Assembly (NCBI GenBank): GCA_964521425.1
Contig: CAZFRO010000008.1
Location: 50,712 to 114,711, forward strand
Length of the DNA stretch: 64,000 bases
Direction of reading: 5' to 3'
Source of the DNA: Joyebacterum sp964521425
GTDB lineage: Bacteria > Joyebacterota > Joyebacteria > Joyebacterales > Joyebacteraceae
A program made the position numbers and the translations under genes. Shown piece after piece: positions 16,514 to 25,322 of the stretch; the stretch's first letter is position 1, and each line of letters begins with the position of its first letter. Below the pieces are notes generated by a model that made no database searches, was not told the DNA's origin, and was given only the letters and a program-made list of their open reading frames with translations.

Positions 16514-17509
16514 TCAGACAATGCTCTGTGCGGCCGTGATGGCAGCCAGATCAACGATGTCCTGCACGCTCGCACCGCGCGAGAGATCGTTCACAGGCTT
16601 GCTGAGTCCCTGCAGTATCGGTCCCACGGCCATCGCACCGCCGAGCCGCTGCACCAGCTTGTAGCTGATGTTGGCAGCGTCGAGATCGGGAAATACTAGG
16701 ACATTGGCGCGCCCGGCAATCCTGCTCTCCGGTGCTTTCTTGGCCCCGATTGCGGGCAGAAGCGCCGCGTCAGCCTGAAGCTCACCGTCGATCAGTAGAT
16801 CCGGAGCCCGCTCGCGAACGAGCCTGGTCGCATCTATGACCTTGTTCACATCACGATGGTTGGCGCTTCCCTTGGTCGAGAACGACAGCATGGCCACGAC
16901 CGGCTCGTCACCGACAAGCGCACGCCTTGTCGCCGCGGTGGCGATGGCGATGTCGGCGAGCTGCTCGGGTGTCGGCTGAGCAACCACCGCGCAATCCGAG
17001 AAGAAGAGGACGTGCTCCGGAACCGGCACATCGTCCGGGACGATCATGAGAAACGTGCTCGAGACAATGGACGCACTCTCAGTCAGGCCGATGCAGTGGA
17101 AGCTCGCCCTGAGCACGTCCGCCGTTGCCGTCGCCGCGCCTGCAACACAGCCATCTGCAAGACCGTTTCGCACCATGAGTGCTGAGAAGAAGATGGGATC
17201 TCGGACAGCCTCCCACGCCTCCTCCTCCGTGATGCCCTTGTGAGCTCTGAGTTCGTGGTACTGCCGTGCGAAGTCACCGAGCCTCTCCGAACGCTCTGGT
17301 GAGATGGTCTCGATCTCGGAGATGTCGTCGCCGTGCGCGCGCGCAGCAGCCTCCAGGCTCTCACGCTTCCCAAGGATGATGGGTGTCGCGAACCCCTCAC
17401 GCTTGATCTGAGCTGCGGCCTTGACTATGCGATCGTCGTTCCCCTCGGGAAGGACGATCCGTGCATTGCACCCTCGTGTACGCTCTCTGATTGACTCGAG
17501 TATCCCCAT
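16514..17509 (-). CDS. pta: Phosphate acetyltransferase
   Basis: 331 residues, the length of the short single-domain Pta without an N-terminal DRTGG extension. Visible motifs are IVLPEGNDDRIVKAAA (18-33), the central EHVLFFSDCAVV, and the C-terminal NVLVFPDLDAANISYKLVQR with GPILQGL. The enzyme interconverts acetyl-CoA and acetyl phosphate. No ackA gene is next to it in this window. It is 30 bases downstream of coaD. The phosphate butyryltransferase alternative is less likely given the Pta-type C-terminal motif. Confidence 0.93.
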   Translation of the reverse strand: MGILESIRERTRGCNARIVLPEGNDDRIVKAAAQIKREGFATPIILGKRESLEAAARAHGDDISEIETISPERSERLGDFARQYHELRAHKGITEEEAWEAVRDPIFFSALMVRNGLADGCVAGAATATADVLRASFHCIGLTESASIVSSTFLMIVPDDVPVPEHVLFFSDCAVVAQPTPEQLADIAIATAATRRALVGDEPVVAMLSFSTKGSANHRDVNKVIDATRLVRERAPDLLIDGELQADAALLPAIGAKKAPESRIAGRANVLVFPDLDAANISYKLVQRLGGAMAVGPILQGLSKPVNDLSRGASVQDIVDLAAITAAQSIV

Positions 17510-17539
17510 TACCTCTACTCTCTCCCGTGACCATGCTCT

Positions 17540-18022
17540 TCAGGAATCGCAGCGCTTCTCCATGAGTCTCTTGAGGACTGCGTCCGGCACGAGTCCGGAG
17601 ATGTCACCTCCCAGAAGAGCGACCTCCTTGACGATTGTGGAGTCCAGATACGTGAAGCGCTCCTTCGGTGTGAGGAACACGGTCTCGATCTCTGGTGCGA
17701 GACGTCTGTTCATAAGAGCCATCTGGAACTCGTACTCGAAATCGGAGACGGCCCTTAAGCCCCGGATCACGGCGCACGCTTCGCAGCGCACGGCCTCCTC
17801 AACAAGAAGCCCCTTGAGCCGTATCACCTCGACACGTTCGAGACCGGCCGTCGCCTCCTGGATCATCTCGATGCGCTCGGACAGCGTGAACATCGGATTC
17901 TTGTCCCGAGCCCTGCCCACCGCCACCACGACCCGGTCGAACAGGCCCAGCGCCCGTTCAAGAAGATCAAGATGGCCGTTCGTGATCGGGTCGAACGTCC
18001 CCGCGTAGAGTGCAGTCCTCAA
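17540..18022 (-). CDS. coaD: Phosphopantetheine adenylyltransferase
   Basis: 160 residues, full length. The N-terminal nucleotidyltransferase motif YAGTFDPITNGHLDLLERA contains the TNGH signature (His17), and the later ALMNRRLAPEIETVFL and YLDSTIVKEVA segments are typical of CoaD. It makes dephospho-CoA from 4'-phosphopantetheine, the penultimate step of CoA synthesis. The gene overlaps rsmD by four bases, the common rsmD-coaD arrangement of bacteria, and leads into pta, which uses acetyl-CoA. Confidence 0.97.
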   Translation of the reverse strand: MRTALYAGTFDPITNGHLDLLERALGLFDRVVVAVGRARDKNPMFTLSERIEMIQEATAGLERVEVIRLKGLLVEEAVRCEACAVIRGLRAVSDFEYEFQMALMNRRLAPEIETVFLTPKERFTYLDSTIVKEVALLGGDISGLVPDAVLKRLMEKRCDS

Positions 18023-18621
18023 ATGTCCACCTCCGGTGTCATCTCAGTGGCACACACCTCGAAGAACTCGACCTCAATGGTCCCGTAGCGTTCTTTTCTC
18101 ACTCCGGCTAGCCTGCCGATACGCGCCGGAAGCTCAGTACCGACCCGGTGCTCCACGACGACGAGTGAATCCGGGGAGAGACCGTCCCAGCTGCCGAGCA
18201 TCTCGAGTATTGTCTCAGCCAGCCCACTGTCGTACGGCGGATCGGCGAATACGATGTCGAACCGCGTGGCACTTGATCTGCGTTTCAGAAACGCGCCGAC
18301 CGCCTGTCTCAGAACCGTGGACTCCGGCTTGAGGCCCAGCCGCTCGATGTTCAGAGCAAGCACACTCGCCACGTCGGGATCCCGCTCGACGAACGTGGCC
18401 GATCGGGCTCCGCGCGACAGGCTCTCAATACCGAGACTGCCCGTGCCCGCGAAGAGGTCCAGAACCCGCGCGCCCTCCATTCTCGGGCCGATGATCGAGA
18501 ACAACGATTCCCTGACACGATCGTACGTCGGTCTGATGTCACTTCTCTTGGGAACCTCGATCCGGCGCCCTCTGAGTTCGCCGGCGATCACTCGCAATCC
18601 GTCCTCCAGACGCTTCACCAC
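18019..18621 (-). CDS. rsmD: 16S rRNA (guanine966-N2)-methyltransferase
   Basis: 200 residues with an S-adenosylmethionine-binding motif VLDLFAGTGSLGIESLSRGA and the catalytic DPPY motif (IVFADPPYDSG) of N6/N2 methyltransferases. The N-terminal RVIAGELRGRRIEVPK segment is the usual RsmD opening. It methylates G966 of 16S rRNA during 30S assembly. Coupled by a four-base overlap to coaD, as in many genomes. Confidence 0.94.
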   Translation of the reverse strand: MVKRLEDGLRVIAGELRGRRIEVPKRSDIRPTYDRVRESLFSIIGPRMEGARVLDLFAGTGSLGIESLSRGARSATFVERDPDVASVLALNIERLGLKPESTVLRQAVGAFLKRRSSATRFDIVFADPPYDSGLAETILEMLGSWDGLSPDSLVVVEHRVGTELPARIGRLAGVRKERYGTIEVEFFEVCATEMTPEVDI

Positions 18622-18650
18622 TCATCTTCGAGCCGGCCTCATCGATCGAC

Positions 18651-20024
18651 CTACTCCTCGACCTGCTCCTCCATCCCGTAGCGCTGGAGCTTCCGGTAGA
18701 GAGTGGATGGATTGATGCCGAGGATCTCAGCTGCCTGCTTCTTCTTCCACCCCACGCCATTGAGCGTCTGGAGCAGGTAGCGGCGCTCCAGCTCATCGAG
18801 CGTGATCCCGGACACGCCGAGGTCACCCGTGGACGTGGTCGAGAGAGAACGCTTCCTCAGACGCTCGGGAAAAATCGATATATTGAGGCTCTCACCCGTG
18901 ATCTCCGGCCCGTCAGCCAGAATGACCGCGCGCTCGATAATGTTCTCGAGTTCCCTCACATTGCCGGGCCATTCGTAGCTCGTCAGAATCGCCATCGCGT
19001 CATCGGAGACTGTCTTCTCCCCTCCGGTGAGCTTCTCGATGAAGTGATTCACCAGGAGAGGAATATCATCTGATCGGTCGCGGAGAGAAGGAATGGCTAT
19101 CGGGATCACATTGAGCCTGTAATAGAGATCGGGTCTGAACTGTTTCTTCTCGACGAACTCCTCGAGATCGGCATTGGTGGCCGCGATGATTCTGACATCG
19201 ACCTTCGTTGGCTTCGTACCACCGACCGGAACCACCTCACGCTCCTGGAGAACCCTCAGAAGCTTCACCTGGATCGCGAGCGACATCTCGCTCACCTCGT
19301 CGAGGAAGAACGTACCGCCCTCAGCCACAAGGAAGAGGCCGCGCTTGTCCCTTACCGCTCCGGTGAAGGAACCCTTCACGTGTCCGAAGAGCTCGCTTTC
19401 GAGAAGCGTCTCGGGCAGAGCCGCGCAGTTGATCGAGACGAAGCGTTGATCGGAGCGCGAACTCGCCGCGTGGATGGCACGAGCAACCAGTTCCTTGCCG
19501 GTACCGCTCTCCCCCCTCAGAAGCACGGTGCTCGCCGTCTTCGCCACGCGATCGATGAGATTGAAAACACCCGCTATCCCTTCGCTCTCACCGATCATGC
19601 TCCGCTCGCTGTCGACGTGCAGCGCCCGCTCGAGATCGACGTTCTCCTCCCTGAGCCTCTGCACTTCAAGGGCGTTGCGCACGACCTGCTTCAGCTCCTC
19701 GTTCGAGACGGGCTTCAGAAGGTAGTAGAAGGCACCGAGGTTCAGGGCCTCGATCGCGGACTCCTGTGAGGCATGCCCAGTCACGATGATTATGGGTACG
19801 GTAGGATCCGATTCGCGGAATGCGCCCAGCAGATCGATTCCCGTCATTCCCGGAAGCTGAATGTCCGTGATGACTGCATCGAAGCTCTCCTTCGAACTCA
19901 GCCTCACCGCCTTCTTCCCATCCGCAGCCGCCTGCACTTCGTAGCCCTCGCGCTCCAGCATCATCGCAAGATATTCTCGGATGCTGTCCTCGTCGTCTAC
20001 GACCAGGATTCTCCCGTGCGCCAT
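18651..20024 (-). CDS. Sigma-54-dependent response regulator (NtrC family)
   Basis: 457 residues from the ATG at 20024, chosen because GGAGGG lies just before it and the protein then starts with the receiver domain (RILVVDDED). Receiver: likely phospho-Asp54 in VITDIQLPG, with Lys105. AAA+ domain: Walker A GESGTGKE (171-178), the sigma-54 contact loop as GSFTGA (218-223; GAFTGA is usual), Walker B FFLDEV. C-terminal Fis-type helix-turn-helix (KKKQAAEILGINPSTLYRKL). It activates RpoN-dependent promoters when phosphorylated. The histidine-kinase gene lies 26 bases upstream, so the two form a two-component pair. Targets are unknown. Confidence 0.95.
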   Translation of the reverse strand: MAHGRILVVDDEDSIREYLAMMLEREGYEVQAAADGKKAVRLSSKESFDAVITDIQLPGMTGIDLLGAFRESDPTVPIIIVTGHASQESAIEALNLGAFYYLLKPVSNEELKQVVRNALEVQRLREENVDLERALHVDSERSMIGESEGIAGVFNLIDRVAKTASTVLLRGESGTGKELVARAIHAASSRSDQRFVSINCAALPETLLESELFGHVKGSFTGAVRDKRGLFLVAEGGTFFLDEVSEMSLAIQVKLLRVLQEREVVPVGGTKPTKVDVRIIAATNADLEEFVEKKQFRPDLYYRLNVIPIAIPSLRDRSDDIPLLVNHFIEKLTGGEKTVSDDAMAILTSYEWPGNVRELENIIERAVILADGPEITGESLNISIFPERLRKRSLSTTSTGDLGVSGITLDELERRYLLQTLNGVGWKKKQAAEILGINPSTLYRKLQRYGMEEQVEE

Positions 20025-20050
20025 CGCAGTGTCCCTCCAAGTACGCCTCG

Positions 20051-21655
20051 TTAGTCGCCCACTCCGGGCAAGAATACTATGAACCTGCTGCCTTGACCCT
20101 GTTCGCTCTCGACCGTGATCCGTCCGCCCTGCAGCTCGACGAGTTTGTCGACGATCGCGAGTCCAAGTCCGGTTCCGCCGGTCTTGGAGGTCACAAACGG
20201 CGCGAATACCTGATCCACACGCTCCGTTTCGATGCCACATCCTGTATCTCGAACGACCATTGCCACTTCACCATCACCCGCCTTCAATTCCGTTTCGGAG
20301 ACAGGCATGAGAGAGACACTGACACGACCGTCTCCCTCGATCGCCTCGAAGGCGTTGATGACGAGGTTCAGGAGGATCTGCCGTATCTGCTCTGGGTTTC
20401 CCCGTACGCTCGCACCGCGACAGTCGACGTCAAGCGTGATGTCCGATCTGTAACTCGAGTGGTTCCTCGCGAGAAGAGACACTTCACGTGTGAGTTCGCC
20501 CAGGTCCACGCGGCCGACAACACCCTCTTCCACACGGCCGTAGCTCAACACACCCTGCACGAGATTGCCCAGCCTCTCAGACTCCTTCAGCACGAGTTCG
20601 ACCAATCTCGCATCATCGCCCCCCGGGTCTATTCCATCCCGGATCATCTCAACTGAGCCCCGGATCGCATTCAGTGGATTCTGGATCTCATGCGCGAGCC
20701 CGGCCGCGAACTCGCCCAACGCCGCGAGGCGATCAGCGTGACGCATCCTCCGTTCCATCTCTCGCACATCCGTGAGATCCTGGAAGATCGCGATCGCACC
20801 CCTTGCCTCTCCCTCGTCATCACGAAGGACAGAGGTGGAGAGCCCGATTGGAATCCTCGATCCATCGGGGCGCGTGATCGAGAGCTCCGCGCGCGTCTCT
20901 GAACGTCCCTCCCCGAGCGCGGCTGCAATGCGCTCGGTGAAGGGGGAAACGGCCGACAGCACTTCCTGGAAGTCGCGACCCCGTGTCTCTGCCCCGGAGA
21001 TACCGAGGATGTCGCGTCCTGCCCGATTCAGATGGATGAGAGTGCCCGCACTGTCTACGAGAACAAGCCCGCTCCGGATGCTTTCCACGATGTTCGCTGC
21101 ATGAATCTGCGCTCTGGCCAGCTCGGATCGGGTCTCCTCAAGCCTCTGCTCGCTCTCACGCGTGCGGGTCCCCAGGAACCCGACGAGAAGTGCGACCAGG
21201 ACCAGTGACAGCGAGAGAATCACGGCCTCATCAAGGAGCTGGAATCCAAGCCGACCCAGGGAATCCGACCAGTTGATCAGAGACAGCCCGGTGAATGCCG
21301 CGAGAGCGGAGGCGGCTATGACGACGCCGGCACGCGTACCGAGCGCCGACGCGGCTGAGATCACGGGCAGGAAATAGAGCAGCTTGAAGGGATTTCCGAC
21401 GCCTCCCGAGAAGTGGACCAGAAGGGTTATGAGCGCGATGTCTGAGGCCAGCTGAACCGGCAGGATCACGCGACGCCACCTGCCCCACGTGTGCCAGAAG
21501 AGAAAGACACCGCTCAGGAGAAGCACGGCAACGCCAATCACCACGATAGGCGCCAGGTCGAATTCACCTCGACCGATGGACGCGACACCTATCACAACGG
21601 CGGCCACAACGAGTCGCCCTACAATGCCACTTCTCACACTCGACAACTGCCTCAT
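20051..21655 (-). CDS. Membrane sensor histidine kinase (PAS-HisKA-HATPase)
   Basis: 534 residues. Four to five hydrophobic segments occupy about residues 10-160. A PAS domain follows (about 188-300, SGLVLVDSAGTLIHLNRAG). The HisKA box is GLAHEIQNPLNAI with phospho-accepting His322. The ATPase boxes are NLVINAFEAI, VRDTGCGIE and GGTGLGLAIV. Sensing is probably membrane-based, because no large periplasmic domain is seen. It is the partner of the downstream NtrC-type regulator. The architecture resembles NtrB/PilS-type kinases. The signal cannot be deduced. Confidence 0.94.
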   Translation of the reverse strand: MRQLSSVRSGIVGRLVVAAVVIGVASIGRGEFDLAPIVVIGVAVLLLSGVFLFWHTWGRWRRVILPVQLASDIALITLLVHFSGGVGNPFKLLYFLPVISAASALGTRAGVVIAASALAAFTGLSLINWSDSLGRLGFQLLDEAVILSLSLVLVALLVGFLGTRTRESEQRLEETRSELARAQIHAANIVESIRSGLVLVDSAGTLIHLNRAGRDILGISGAETRGRDFQEVLSAVSPFTERIAAALGEGRSETRAELSITRPDGSRIPIGLSTSVLRDDEGEARGAIAIFQDLTDVREMERRMRHADRLAALGEFAAGLAHEIQNPLNAIRGSVEMIRDGIDPGGDDARLVELVLKESERLGNLVQGVLSYGRVEEGVVGRVDLGELTREVSLLARNHSSYRSDITLDVDCRGASVRGNPEQIRQILLNLVINAFEAIEGDGRVSVSLMPVSETELKAGDGEVAMVVRDTGCGIETERVDQVFAPFVTSKTGGTGLGLAIVDKLVELQGGRITVESEQGQGSRFIVFLPGVGD

Positions 21656-21661
21656 CGTTGA

Positions 21662-22063
21662 CTACTTCCCCTCCGCCTCGGGCGGGAGCAAGACAGTATC
21701 AACAACTACCATCGGTCTCATGCGTTCGAGAGTTCGCGGGCCGATCCCCTTCACTTCAAGAAGATCCGTCGGATCAGAGAAGTACCCGAGAGCCTTCCTC
21801 AGTTCAATGATCGCCTTCGCACGAACCGGCCCTATGCCGGGAAGGAGCTTGAGCTCCGTCTCGTCGGCGGTGTTCAGATTCAGAGGCCAGACGGGAGCGC
21901 TGCTCCCGGCGACCTCCTCAAGAGCCGTGGCCGTCTCAAGTCGAAGCCCCTTGACGCGCGACGGATCGACTCGTCCGACCGCGAGCACTATGGCGCCAAC
22001 GAGAACAGTCAGAACCAGAAACACTACGACTGCGCGCTCATCGCGCGTGAAGACACCCTTCAC
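21662..22063 (-). CDS. ComEA-like helix-hairpin-helix membrane-anchored protein
   Basis: 133 residues from a GTG at 22063, preceded by GGAGG at seven bases. It starts with a short basic segment, one hydrophobic helix (VVVFLVLTVLVGAIVLAVG) and a linker. Two helix-hairpin-helix motifs follow: NLNTADETELKLLPGIGPVRA and a second centred on LLEVKGIGPRTLERM. This is the layout of ComEA-type DNA receptors, which bind incoming DNA at the membrane, though such HhH proteins also occur without competence. A longer in-frame reading to 22399 would run into the TonB-receptor-like gene and was rejected. The stop is only seven bases before the histidine-kinase gene. Confidence 0.8.
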   Translation of the reverse strand: MKGVFTRDERAVVVFLVLTVLVGAIVLAVGRVDPSRVKGLRLETATALEEVAGSSAPVWPLNLNTADETELKLLPGIGPVRAKAIIELRKALGYFSDPTDLLEVKGIGPRTLERMRPMVVVDTVLLPPEAEGK

Positions 22064-22271
22064 CCCATCACCTCCACCCAATCTACTGAATGTAACGAAT
22101 TGCAAAACGCAATGCAAACTAATCCTCACGCCGGCCCACGAGGACAGACCACTTGGACCGGGGGAATCGCCGCTTGAGGGGGTATCGCTCTGGTGCTCGC
22201 AGGTAGCGAAGGGGGGGGCCAAGAATCGATCGAGTCGATCAGTTCCGGAGACTTTTGGAGAGCCCGATCGC

Positions 22272-24188
22272 CTAGTTCCAGAAGTCCCAGGAGAATCCGA
22301 CGGTGAGGAGCCGACCGGCCGGATCGCGCCCGGGCCACCGCTGGCGGTCCGCCTCAAGTGGATCATCCATGCGGACGTAGATGTGCGCGGGTCCCACATC
22401 TGCGGTCAGACTCGCTCTCGTACGAAGCGCATACTCGTCCGCCACATCCGGAGCCTCGTAGATGGCACCGATCGCCAGTCGTGCGCGGAGCGTCTCCTTG
22501 AAGAGGAGCCGTACCAACCACACCTCCGCGTCGATCAGGACCGAGGGCGCCGGAACCAGACTCTGCGGGGCGCCGTCCTCCGTCAGATCCACACGCATCC
22601 TCGCGCCGCCCATCAGGCTGTCATCCACGACCGCCCACAGTGAGAGCGCCCCCACGATCTCACTACTGCGGTTGACGGGAGACAGGACACCGCCATCGCC
22701 TTCGAGAAGCACGATCCCCGAATCTACTCTGGAGAGTCCGCCCGCAAGACCTCCGGACACAATCCGGCCACTGGTTGACCAACCGCAGCTCAGGGTAGCC
22801 GCCGTCTCCGGATCGAGTGCGGGGTTTCCCTCGACCGACATGCTTCCTCCGCTCGAGTCCGGAATCGGCGTCTCGATAAGGGCAAGCTCGACTACCGTGG
22901 GCTGCCGTCCACCGAGGTTCGCTGCAAGCCAGAAGCCACTCGCACGAGGACCACGCGTGAGAAGAAGGAGAGCCTGTGGAATGATCGCTTCACGCTCGTA
23001 ACTCGCCCCCAGCGATGCATAGAGCGTCCAGGCCGAGCCGTACTTGAGCCTCCGGTCGACGCCGGCAGCTACCGACGGGGCCCGCTCGGATTCCCGAAGC
23101 AGCGTGCCACGGGCATCGTGGCTCGCTCCATGAATCCGCACGGCATCGAACGGACCGGCTGCGAAGGAGAGTGCCACACCGTCGGTCGTGCCGTCGATAC
23201 CGCCACCTCCGGCGCCCGCCCGATCCGAATCGAGCCAGCTCTCTGTGTGGAAGAGCTGGACGCGAGTCGTTCCGTCTGTCGCCACGAGATCGACGTCGCT
23301 CCTGATGAGGCGGTTGGCTACCGATGAGATGTCCGACGAATCGAACGGAAGATGTCGCTCTACATCTACTCTCATTCCCCGAGCGTCGACTCTCCACGCT
23401 CCGGTGAGAGGGATCGTTATTCTGCCACCCATTGTCCCGCTGTCGTACGACCCGCCCGGTACCGGAGCTCGTCCCTCACTCGTCTCCATGAAGCCCTGAA
23501 GACCCACGTCCCCGTCCAGGAGTTGTCGCCCGAACTCGAACGACCACGCACGCGCGCCCAGATCTCCGCTCATCATCCCGGCCCTGGCGAACGGCGTCGC
23601 TGCGGGTTTCCGTCCCGGATGTACGCTCACGGCGAGACCCGCTCTACCACCGGCTCCCAGACCCGCCGGCCCGATCGACGCTGCGTGCACGCGGTCCGCC
23701 GTTGTGAACTGCCAGATCGAGACATCAGGGCCGCTCGGGACCAGGATCGTACCGGAGGCGGTCCCACATGCCTCCAGCAGATCGAGTCCGCCTAGAATTC
23801 GATCGCGAGAGTCGCGGCCTCCCAGGATCACGGTGGTCATTGACGGAGGAAGGGCGCCACAGGCGATCGATGAACGGTGTCCCTGCCAGCCCGATGACTC
23901 AACGCGCGCACCGGGGACTCCTGCGAGCAGAGCCGCAGTGTTCTCTGTTCCTGTGGGAGCCGGATTCTGGATGGCAACAATGGAGAGCGGATGCCCGATG
24001 CGCTCGATCAAGAGTGTATCGGGCGCCTCATGTTCGTTCCGCGCCGGCACGACCCGGGTGCTGTCCGGGGCGAAGAGACCAGGCTCAGCAATGTCAGCCG
24101 GTTCCTGTGCGGCGGCGAGAACAGCGCCGACGAGAGCGGCGCAGGTCACGACAATCAGGACAATAACAGGGTCGCGAACCGCCTTCAT
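22272..24188 (-). CDS. TonB-dependent-receptor-like outer-membrane protein
   Basis: 638 residues with an N-terminal signal sequence (VIVLIVVTCAALVGAVLAAA). A plug-like region spans about 75-165 (TAALLAGVPGARVESSG, TVILGGRDSRDRILGGLDLLE). The remainder looks like a beta-barrel, ending in SWDFWN. Plug and barrel are typical of TonB-dependent receptors, but the protein is short and no TonB box is evident. It follows the ECF-type S-component gene by 26 bases, which suggests a shared vitamin or cofactor substrate crossing both membranes. The stretch between it and the ComEA-like start (22064-22271) includes an eight-G run and holds no gene. Confidence 0.72.
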   Translation of the reverse strand: MKAVRDPVIVLIVVTCAALVGAVLAAAQEPADIAEPGLFAPDSTRVVPARNEHEAPDTLLIERIGHPLSIVAIQNPAPTGTENTAALLAGVPGARVESSGWQGHRSSIACGALPPSMTTVILGGRDSRDRILGGLDLLEACGTASGTILVPSGPDVSIWQFTTADRVHAASIGPAGLGAGGRAGLAVSVHPGRKPAATPFARAGMMSGDLGARAWSFEFGRQLLDGDVGLQGFMETSEGRAPVPGGSYDSGTMGGRITIPLTGAWRVDARGMRVDVERHLPFDSSDISSVANRLIRSDVDLVATDGTTRVQLFHTESWLDSDRAGAGGGGIDGTTDGVALSFAAGPFDAVRIHGASHDARGTLLRESERAPSVAAGVDRRLKYGSAWTLYASLGASYEREAIIPQALLLLTRGPRASGFWLAANLGGRQPTVVELALIETPIPDSSGGSMSVEGNPALDPETAATLSCGWSTSGRIVSGGLAGGLSRVDSGIVLLEGDGGVLSPVNRSSEIVGALSLWAVVDDSLMGGARMRVDLTEDGAPQSLVPAPSVLIDAEVWLVRLLFKETLRARLAIGAIYEAPDVADEYALRTRASLTADVGPAHIYVRMDDPLEADRQRWPGRDPAGRLLTVGFSWDFWN

Positions 24189-24214
24189 GGTCTCCTCGTG
24201 GGAAGAAGCTCCGA

Positions 24215-24793
24215 TCAGATCGACGTGTGCTCCGCGCTCCGCCTGGTCATGGCAATGGCTCGAGGAACAACTACGGGTACGAGCATGGCGAAGACGATCG
24301 TGTTCGACACGATGTGTACTGTCGCGCCGAAGGCGTTTCCGACAAGCGCTGCCACAAACCCCGTGCCGACATCCAGGCTAGCCACGGCCAGACCCGCAAT
24401 GACGCCAACCTGATAGACACCCGTCAACACGAACCCGGTCACGGCCGCGAGAGCCACCTGGCGGAGCTTCCCCCCCGTCCGCCACGCCCCACCTAGTGTT
24501 CCACCGACGAAGCCAACGAATGCCATCGCGAGAACCTGCGCGATGAACATGGGAGGGATGCCGAGGCCCGAACCGATGGGATTCGCGCCGGAGTAGATCC
24601 CCATCGCGATCATCCCGAGGCAGGCCCCGCGCCAGCGTCCCAGCACGGCTCCAGACACGAACACTGTGAAGGAGACGAGTTCGATGTTCGGAACGTGCGC
24701 AAGCAGCATACCGAGCGCGACGGCCAGAGCTGTCAGGATCGCCATCAATGCGAGATCTTGAGCGCTCCCTCCGGCCCTCTTCCGATCGACCAT
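24215..24793 (-). CDS. ECF-type transporter substrate-binding (S) component-like membrane protein
   Basis: 192 residues from the ATG at 24793 (GGAGG five bases upstream); a TTG at 24859 overlapping the previous stop is the alternative. The protein is almost wholly hydrophobic with five to six membrane helices (for example LALMAILTALAVALGMLL, VTGFVLTGVYQVGVIAGLAV). Its opening AQDLALMAILTALAVALG is typical of small S components of energy-coupling-factor transporters. No ATPase or T-component gene is nearby, so it would share a general energising module. It sits between a lipoprotein gene and the TonB-receptor-like gene. The substrate is unknown. Confidence 0.7.
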   Translation of the reverse strand: MVDRKRAGGSAQDLALMAILTALAVALGMLLAHVPNIELVSFTVFVSGAVLGRWRGACLGMIAMGIYSGANPIGSGLGIPPMFIAQVLAMAFVGFVGGTLGGAWRTGGKLRQVALAAVTGFVLTGVYQVGVIAGLAVASLDVGTGFVAALVGNAFGATVHIVSNTIVFAMLVPVVVPRAIAMTRRSAEHTSI

Positions 24794-24855
24794 CCTGCCT
24801 CCACGCAACTTGAGCCTTGATAACGAGCCGACACGTTCACGCTCGCCGGCTCCGG

Positions 24856-25296
24856 TCAATCGATCGCCGTTCTCTCGCGGTCAAGCCGGTCGGGCGTTAC
24901 ATCATCGAGCTGAGTCTCGTCCGAGCCTATCTCACCGATTGGCTCGATGTACTGAGATATCTCGGCCTGGTCCGCCGGATTCAGACGTGCCCAGTTGCGC
25001 TGAATCTCGCTGATCAGCGGTGTCCCGCACTTGCCCGGAACGTCGCTCATGTATTCGGCCGGCAGGCTCAGCGGATCGAACATCGCGTACACCTTATAGA
25101 GGAGGCTTGTCGAGTAGTCGATCCTGCCCTCGGCGAATGCGAACGAGATGAGAGAGTACGTGTCGAACTCGGCCTGTTCACCGGTCGGACCACTCGCTGT
25201 CGTCGGGACACCCGGCGGACTCTCAGCCACCGTCGACGGTGCGCATCCTGTCAGGACTGCACAGATGATGAGCGCCGATAGAACAGTCAATCGCAT
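24856..25296 (-). CDS. Hypothetical lipoprotein
   Basis: 146 residues starting with a lipoprotein signal (MRLTVLSALIICAVLTGC; lipobox LTGC, Cys18). After a Pro/Thr/Ser-rich linker comes a stretch with GRIDYSTSLLYKVYAMFDP and CGTPLISEIQRNW. Such segments resemble the N-terminal region of some secreted peptidases of this kind of organism, but no catalytic domain follows. It may therefore be a stand-alone prodomain-like protein; this is inference. It is located between the cyclodeaminase gene and the S-component gene, all in one direction. Confidence 0.7.
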   Translation of the reverse strand: MRLTVLSALIICAVLTGCAPSTVAESPPGVPTTASGPTGEQAEFDTYSLISFAFAEGRIDYSTSLLYKVYAMFDPLSLPAEYMSDVPGKCGTPLISEIQRNWARLNPADQAEISQYIEPIGEIGSDETQLDDVTPDRLDRERTAID

Positions 25297-25322
25297 GGGA
25301 CCTCCACCCCTTGAGCGGCGTA

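Noticed and set aside
22064..22399. N-terminal extension of the ComEA-like protein
   Set aside because: The extension overlaps the TonB-receptor-like gene, has no family features, and a GTG with a good ribosome site at 22063 gives the normal protein with its membrane helix at the start.
24189..24214. Cobalamin riboswitch controlling the TonB-receptor-like gene
   Set aside because: Only 26 bases separate it from the S-component gene, far too short, and no B12-box-like sequence was seen before the upstream genes.
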